NCBI GenBank assembly: GCA_905200905.1
Contig: CAJKMA010000058.1
Location: 1-18,097 of the forward strand
DNA length: 18,097 nt
Direction: 5' to 3'
Source of the DNA: an uncultured Bacillota bacterium
GTDB taxonomy: Bacteria > Bacillota > Clostridia > Lachnospirales > Lachnospiraceae
Part shown: positions 14,781 to 18,097 of the stretch, piece after piece
Numbering within the stretch: the first letter of the stretch is position 1
Layout: every line of letters starts with the position of its first letter
Translations under genes and position numbers: made by a program
Notes under the pieces: model-generated
What the model was told of the DNA's origin: nothing
Database searches by the model: none
What the model saw: the letters and a program-made list of their open reading frames with translations, nothing else

Positions 14781-15563
14781 ATGAGTAAAAAAGGTAAAAT
14801 TCGTGTGGCATTAGGAAGCCTGCTGGCATTGACACTAGTAGTCACATGTGCGGCTGTTTATCAGTCCGGGAGTAAGAGCACACCAAACGAGAAAGAACTT
14901 GTTAAGGAGAATGAGGAGGATTCTGTTGACCAGGCAATAAAGACAGAAGAACGGGAAGAAACAGAAGATGCAAACACTTCTGATGTGGAAGGGACCAGAA
15001 AAAAAGAAAAAGAGCCAACAGCAGAAGAAAAGGAAACATTAGAAGAAGTCACGGAGCAGGCAACAGAAACTCTAGAGGAACCAGCAGCAGAAAGTGCTTC
15101 TGTAGAAACACAGAATCAGCCTGTGATTTCCAAAACAGTAGACTTAAATTTTACAGAGAGCTCTCTTATGCAGTGGCCGGTAAACGGACAGGTTGTGTTG
15201 GATTACAATATGGAGAATACCATATATTTTCCTACACTGAATGTATATAAGTTGAATCCCGCTGTGGCAATTTCAGCAGAAGTAGGAACGCCTGTAGCAG
15301 CAGTAGCTAATGGTAAGGTACTTTCCATAGTGGAAAATGAAGAGACTGGAACAACTGTAACAATGGATATGGGAAATGGATATCAGGCAGTGTATGGACA
15401 GCTAAAAGATGTGCCATTCCAGACAGAAGAATATGTGTCAGCTGGAAGTGTATTAGGATATGTAAATGAACCGACGAAGTATTACACAAAAGAAGGAACA
15501 AACCTGTATTTTGCATTAACAAAAGATGGAATGCCATTAGATCCTATGCAGTATTTGCCATAG
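14781..15563 (+). CDS. spoIIQ: SpoIIQ-like membrane protein with degenerate M23/LytM domain
   Basis: A 260-aa protein with a membrane helix at about 8-28, a Glu/Thr-rich linker (about 35-112) and a LytM/M23 fold at about 128-260. M23 enzymes bind zinc through H-x3-D and H-x-H. Aligning on EVGTPV, the first pair becomes Asn159 and Ala163, and the HLHF motif becomes NLYF (Asn241, Tyr243). All metal ligands are therefore gone and the domain cannot be an M23 peptidase. SpoIIQ is the forespore half of the SpoIIQ-SpoIIIAH channel, where a degenerate LytM domain acts as a docking module. Nearness to the spoIID-like gene supports this. ATG 14781 is chosen over GTG 14772 because AGAGGTG lies 6 nt before it. 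The alternative is a generic inactive M23 protein. Confidence 0.75.
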   Translation: MSKKGKIRVALGSLLALTLVVTCAAVYQSGSKSTPNEKELVKENEEDSVDQAIKTEEREETEDANTSDVEGTRKKEKEPTAEEKETLEEVTEQATETLEEPAAESASVETQNQPVISKTVDLNFTESSLMQWPVNGQVVLDYNMENTIYFPTLNVYKLNPAVAISAEVGTPVAAVANGKVLSIVENEETGTTVTMDMGNGYQAVYGQLKDVPFQTEEYVSAGSVLGYVNEPTKYYTKEGTNLYFALTKDGMPLDPMQYLP

Positions 15564-15569
15564 AAAAGA

Positions 15570-15598
15570 TTCACAAATTTAGATTGTAAGAGTATAAT
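15570..15598 (+). promoter_or_regulatory. Promoter of the GIY-YIG gene
   Basis: TTCACA (15570-15575), 17-nt spacer, perfect TATAAT (15593-15598). It starts just after the SpoIIQ-like stop codon and would give a start near 15605 and a 5' leader of about 210 nt. Confidence 0.6.
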
Positions 15599-15644
15599 AA
15601 ATTAAATGGCAGAAGAATCAGCAGCCGAAAAAATCTTACAATCT
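15581..15644. repeat. 11-bp inverted repeat straddling the promoter
   Basis: AGATTGTAAGA (15581-15591) lies in the spacer between -35 and -10, and its exact reverse complement TCTTACAATCT (15634-15644) lies about 30-40 nt into the transcript. The arms are separated by 42 nt. There is no T tract, so it is not a terminator. One arm is outside the transcript, so it is better read as paired protein-binding sites than as an RNA hairpin. Confidence 0.45.
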
Positions 15645-15813
15645 TAAAATAGATATTCCAGAAAATAGATGCGCCTTCAAAGAAAAGAGCTGCATACGGT
15701 TTTCTGGCTGAGTGAAATACTTTTTGCATCGGCGGCTTAATAATAGAGGGCGTTTTGTTTGGCTTAGGAAAGCAGACGGAGCGTCCGTACATAGAACGGT
15801 AGGAACGAGAAAT
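15605..15813 (+). other. Long 5' leader of the GIY-YIG gene with several inverted repeats
   Basis: About 200 nt without a plausible ORF precede the ATG at 15814. CCAGAAAA/TTTTCTGG (15658-15665/15700-15707) forms an 8-bp stem. ACGGA-GCG-TCCGT (about 15777-15789) forms a tight hairpin 25 nt before the start. AGCAGCCGA near 15620 can pair with TCGGCGGCT near 15730 with one mismatch. It looks more structured and GC-richer than other gaps here, but matches no riboswitch I know. Confidence 0.35.
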
Positions 15814-16089
15814 ATGGAGCATGAAAAATTAAAGTACACTTATATGTTAAAGTGCCGAGACGGAAGTTTGTATACAGGATGGACCACAGACTTGGACAAG
15901 CGGGTAACCTGTCACAATGCGGGAAAAGGAGCAAAATATACCAGAGCAAGGAGGCCGGTAGAATTAGTTTATTTTGAACAATTCAAAACCAAGGAAGAGG
16001 CCATGCGGCGAGAATGTGAAATTAAAAAATTATCCAGAAAGAAAAAAGAAGAGCTGATAAAGCAAAAGGAAAAACATCCGACACATTGA
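15814..16089 (+). CDS. GIY-YIG nuclease-domain protein (UPF0213, YhbQ/YazA-like)
   Basis: A 91-aa protein made only of the GIY-YIG domain. YTYMLKC and SLYTGWT form the GIY-YIG strands, followed by DLDKRVTCHNAGKGAKYTRARRPVELVY with the catalytic-type Arg, and the family's EAMRRECEIKKLSRKKKEELI helix. Relatives are small stand-alone proteins linked to DNA repair with poorly known substrates. ATG 15814, with AGGA upstream, is chosen over the longer open frame from 15712, whose extra N terminus is unlike the family and overlaps the leader repeats. The last codons form part of the terminator. Confidence 0.9.
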   Translation: MEHEKLKYTYMLKCRDGSLYTGWTTDLDKRVTCHNAGKGAKYTRARRPVELVYFEQFKTKEEAMRRECEIKKLSRKKKEELIKQKEKHPTH

Positions 16090-16113
16090 GAAAGTGAGGA
16101 TGTTTTTTCTTTT
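16071..16113. terminator. Terminator after the GIY-YIG gene, probably bidirectional
   Basis: AAAACATCC (16071-16079) pairs with GGATGTTTT (16098-16106), followed by T-rich sequence. The left arm lies within the coding region. On the minus strand the same stem is followed by TTTTTCCTTTT, so it can also stop the dehydrogenase transcript. Confidence 0.85.
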
Positions 16114-16126
16114 ATAATCATATTTT

Positions 16127-16873
16127 TTAGGATCTTGCCATACCATCTACACTCAAGACAACCCCTGTAATATAAGAGGCCTCATCAGATGCAAGGAATA
16201 CAAATGCATTAGCAATATCTTCCGGCTGACCAAGACGGCGAAGAGGAATCTGATTAATAAGAGGATCAATCACTTCCTTTGGCACAGATTTCATCATATC
16301 TGTTTCAGTAATACCAGGTGCAACTGCATTTACCCGTATTCCCTTAGGTCCCAGTTCTCTTGCCAGAGAAACAGTTAGACCATTTACTGCAAACTTGGAG
16401 ACCGGGTAAGCAAGGCCGCTGGCCTGACCATAAATACTTACCATGGAAGAAGTGTTAAGAATTACGCCATCGCCACGAGCAATCATGCATTCAGAGGCAG
16501 CTCTTGTAGAATTAAAAACGCCTTTCACATTCAAATCCATAATACGGTCAAAATCTTCTTCTTTGTATTCCATAAAAGGAGTACGCTCAGAAAGTCCAGC
16601 ATTATTTACTAAAATATCAACGCACCCATATTTTGATGTTGCTTCTTTAAAAGAGGAACGCACAGATTCTAAATCTGCCAGGTTTGGACTAATACCTGCT
16701 ACGGTAGAATCTGGATATTTTTCTTTTAATTTTTTCACAGCATTGTCTGCAGAAGCCTGAGTACTGGCAGTGAGAATTACAACAGCGCCTTCTTTTAGAA
16801 ATGCATCCGCAGTGGCGAAACCAATGCCACGGCTGCCTCCTGTAATAATTGCAACTTTATTTTTTAATCTCAT
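16127..16873 (-). CDS. Short-chain dehydrogenase/reductase (FabG- or hydroxysteroid-dehydrogenase-like)
   Basis: A 248-aa classical SDR. The nucleotide-binding motif is TGGSRGIG (11-18), NNAG is at 90-93, and the catalytic set is Asn115, Ser143, Tyr156 and Lys160 (YPVSK). AGGAGG lies before the ATG. The motif order fits FabG-type 3-oxoacyl-ACP reductases. However, it is not among fatty-acid genes, and GGSRGIGFA, DRIMDLNVKGVFN and the C-terminal SVDG resemble gut BaiA-like bile acid or sugar-alcohol dehydrogenases. Substrate is therefore left open. It is transcribed separately from nagA, which has its own terminator upstream. Confidence 0.9.
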   Translation of the reverse strand: MRLKNKVAIITGGSRGIGFATADAFLKEGAVVILTASTQASADNAVKKLKEKYPDSTVAGISPNLADLESVRSSFKEATSKYGCVDILVNNAGLSERTPFMEYKEEDFDRIMDLNVKGVFNSTRAASECMIARGDGVILNTSSMVSIYGQASGLAYPVSKFAVNGLTVSLARELGPKGIRVNAVAPGITETDMMKSVPKEVIDPLINQIPLRRLGQPEDIANAFVFLASDEASYITGVVLSVDGMARS

Positions 16874-16942
16874 AGGAAAACCTCCTGTATTTTAAGCGTT
16901 ATGTGTATTCTTTAGTTTCTGTAATTTTGCTTGTAGTATACG

Positions 16943-16979
16943 AAAAAAAGGTGATTCTGTCTGTGACAAAATCACCTTT
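16943..16979 (-). terminator. Rho-independent terminator of nagA
   Basis: On the minus strand, AAAGGTGATT (16979-16970) pairs with AATCACCTTT (16956-16947), with a 13-nt loop and a run of seven T ending at 16943. It starts 10 nt after the nagA stop and separates it from the dehydrogenase gene. Confidence 0.88.
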
Positions 16980-16988
16980 AAAAATGAT

Positions 16989-18092
16989 TTATAATACTCT
17001 TACAAGTTCGTAGTTTTCATTTACCAGCAGCACATCTGCAAATTTACCAGGTGTAAGGGAACCAACTTTTTCATACACACCAATGCTTTTGGCCGGATTC
17101 CTGGTAGCAGCAAAAATAGCAGTGGATTCAGGAATACCGAATTCCATGGCTTTTTTCATACAGTCAAAGAGGTTTGTGGCAGAACCTGCAATGGTTCCGT
17201 CAGAAAGAGCGGCAAATCGGTCAACCATGGTTACCTCCTGGCCACCTAGTTCGTATTTTCCGTTTGGCATACCAGTTGCCATCATAGAATCGCTGATAAG
17301 AACTACTCTTTCGTTACCAAACATTTTGAAGGTAGTGCGGATGGTTGATGGATGAATATGATAACCATCGCAGATAAGTTCTACCATACAGTCAGGGGTA
17401 TCACAGGCAGCACCTACAACGCCAGGATCTCTATGGGCAAAAGGCGGCATGGCATTATAAAGATGTGTTACATGTTTTGCACCTAAATCCATAGCTTTTT
17501 TTGCACAATCATAGTTGGCAGTGGTATGTCCAATGGAAATCACAACTTCATCTTTTACTTCTTCAATAAAATCAAACGCCTTGTCCACATTTGGAGCCAA
17601 GGTCACAAGTTTTATCTGATTGCCAGAAGCTTCATTACATTTACGGAAAAAGGAAGCTTCCGGAACTCGAATATATTCCCCTGCCTGAGCGCCTTTTTTT
17701 TGAATATCAATGAGAGGACCTTCCATATTTACACCAATAATTCGGGCCAATTCAGGACTTTCTGATATCTGGGTTACAGTCGAAAAAATATCCAGAAGTT
17801 TGTCCTTTGCAAGAGTCATGGAGGTTGGGCAGTAGGAAGTAATACCATGTTCTTTTTCATATTTTAATGTGACTTTTAATCCTTCTGGATCTGCATCACA
17901 GAAATCATGACCAAAAGCACCATGGCTATGGATATCCACCAGCCCTGGCAGAACTTTTAAGCCTTGGGCATCAATAATAGATTTATCTGTTACTTCTGAT
18001 TCGGAAGCTACAATCCTGTTATTTTCTAAATATAAATCCTGTTGCAGGAAAGTGCCATCCTCTTGAAAAACTAAGCCATTTTTTATAATCAT
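16989..18092 (-). CDS. nagA: N-acetylglucosamine-6-phosphate deacetylase
   Basis: A 367-aa amidohydrolase that converts GlcNAc-6-P to GlcN-6-P plus acetate in amino-sugar catabolism and wall recycling. Metal and catalytic residues are in place: H55-x-H57 in VDIHSHG, Glu124 (NMEGPL), His189 (IGHTTA), His210 (THLYNAM) and catalytic Asp268 (LISDSMMA). The length matches the family and the start MIIKNGLVFQ is typical. The ATG is only 5 nt from the window edge, so its ribosome site and any partner such as nagB cannot be seen. Confidence 0.94.
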   Translation of the reverse strand: MIIKNGLVFQEDGTFLQQDLYLENNRIVASESEVTDKSIIDAQGLKVLPGLVDIHSHGAFGHDFCDADPEGLKVTLKYEKEHGITSYCPTSMTLAKDKLLDIFSTVTQISESPELARIIGVNMEGPLIDIQKKGAQAGEYIRVPEASFFRKCNEASGNQIKLVTLAPNVDKAFDFIEEVKDEVVISIGHTTANYDCAKKAMDLGAKHVTHLYNAMPPFAHRDPGVVGAACDTPDCMVELICDGYHIHPSTIRTTFKMFGNERVVLISDSMMATGMPNGKYELGGQEVTMVDRFAALSDGTIAGSATNLFDCMKKAMEFGIPESTAIFAATRNPAKSIGVYEKVGSLTPGKFADVLLVNENYELVRVL

Positions 18093-18097
18093 AGAGA

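Noticed and set aside
16892..16903. AAGCGTTATGT shared between about 110 and about 16893
   Set aside because: An 11-base match between two points is expected by chance many times in 18 kb, and nothing around it is shared.
1..18097. CRISPR arrays, transposases or insertion sequences
   Set aside because: No regularly spaced repeats and no transposase or integrase motifs were seen on either strand.

Overview
The window is about 18 kb of AT-rich Firmicutes DNA. Gene content (sporulation-type spoIID and spoIIQ-like genes, class C sortase pili, MnmM, NagA, a DUF6062-like protein) and GGAGG-type ribosome binding sites point to an anaerobic gut clostridium, most likely Lachnospiraceae (Blautia/Ruminococcus/Dorea-like). 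The family assignment is inference; no rRNA gene is present.

Layout. (a) 1-108: 3' part of a tRNA-Lys(TTT) and its terminator. (b) 109-580: no conventional gene, but two inverted repeats, a DnaA-box-like site, a structured element with a possible 29-codon ORF, and a very good promoter. (c) 581-7908: a sortase-pilus locus. A divergent XRE-type regulator (-) faces four co-directional genes: an atypical class C-like sortase, an LPQTG major pilin, a canonical class C sortase with a DPF lid, and a 1053-aa tip or ancillary pilin with a probable Cys-Gln thioester domain, four CnaB/SpaA-type domains and a VPMTG anchor. The last three genes are spaced by 1-3 nt. (d) 7908-8134: a second, diverged copy of the structured element in (b). 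The pilus cassette therefore lies between two direct copies. (e) 8156-16089: a DUF6062-like Cys-rich protein (-); a MATE transporter and a small membrane protein; O-acetylhomoserine sulfhydrylase, MnmM (YtqB) and a SpoIID-like protein (+); an unknown membrane protein (-); a SpoIIQ-like degenerate M23 protein (+); and a GIY-YIG protein behind a roughly 200-nt leader. (f) 16127-18092 (-): a short-chain dehydrogenase and NagA, each with its own terminator.

The pilus genes form a self-contained assembly line: the backbone pilin is polymerised through its YPK-motif lysine and LPQTG signal, two sortases do the joining, and the large thioester pilin is a candidate covalent host-binding tip. The regulator, a palindrome at the pilin promoter and the antisense-directed promoter suggest on/off control.

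The least explained feature is the repeated element at 288-526 and 7908-8134. Its two hairpins are kept while their sequences have changed completely. A G-run loop, a Shine-Dalgarno-like linker and a 35-nt block are kept nearly unchanged. That is the pattern expected of a structured RNA, possibly with a regulated micro-peptide. I do not recognise it as a named RNA family.
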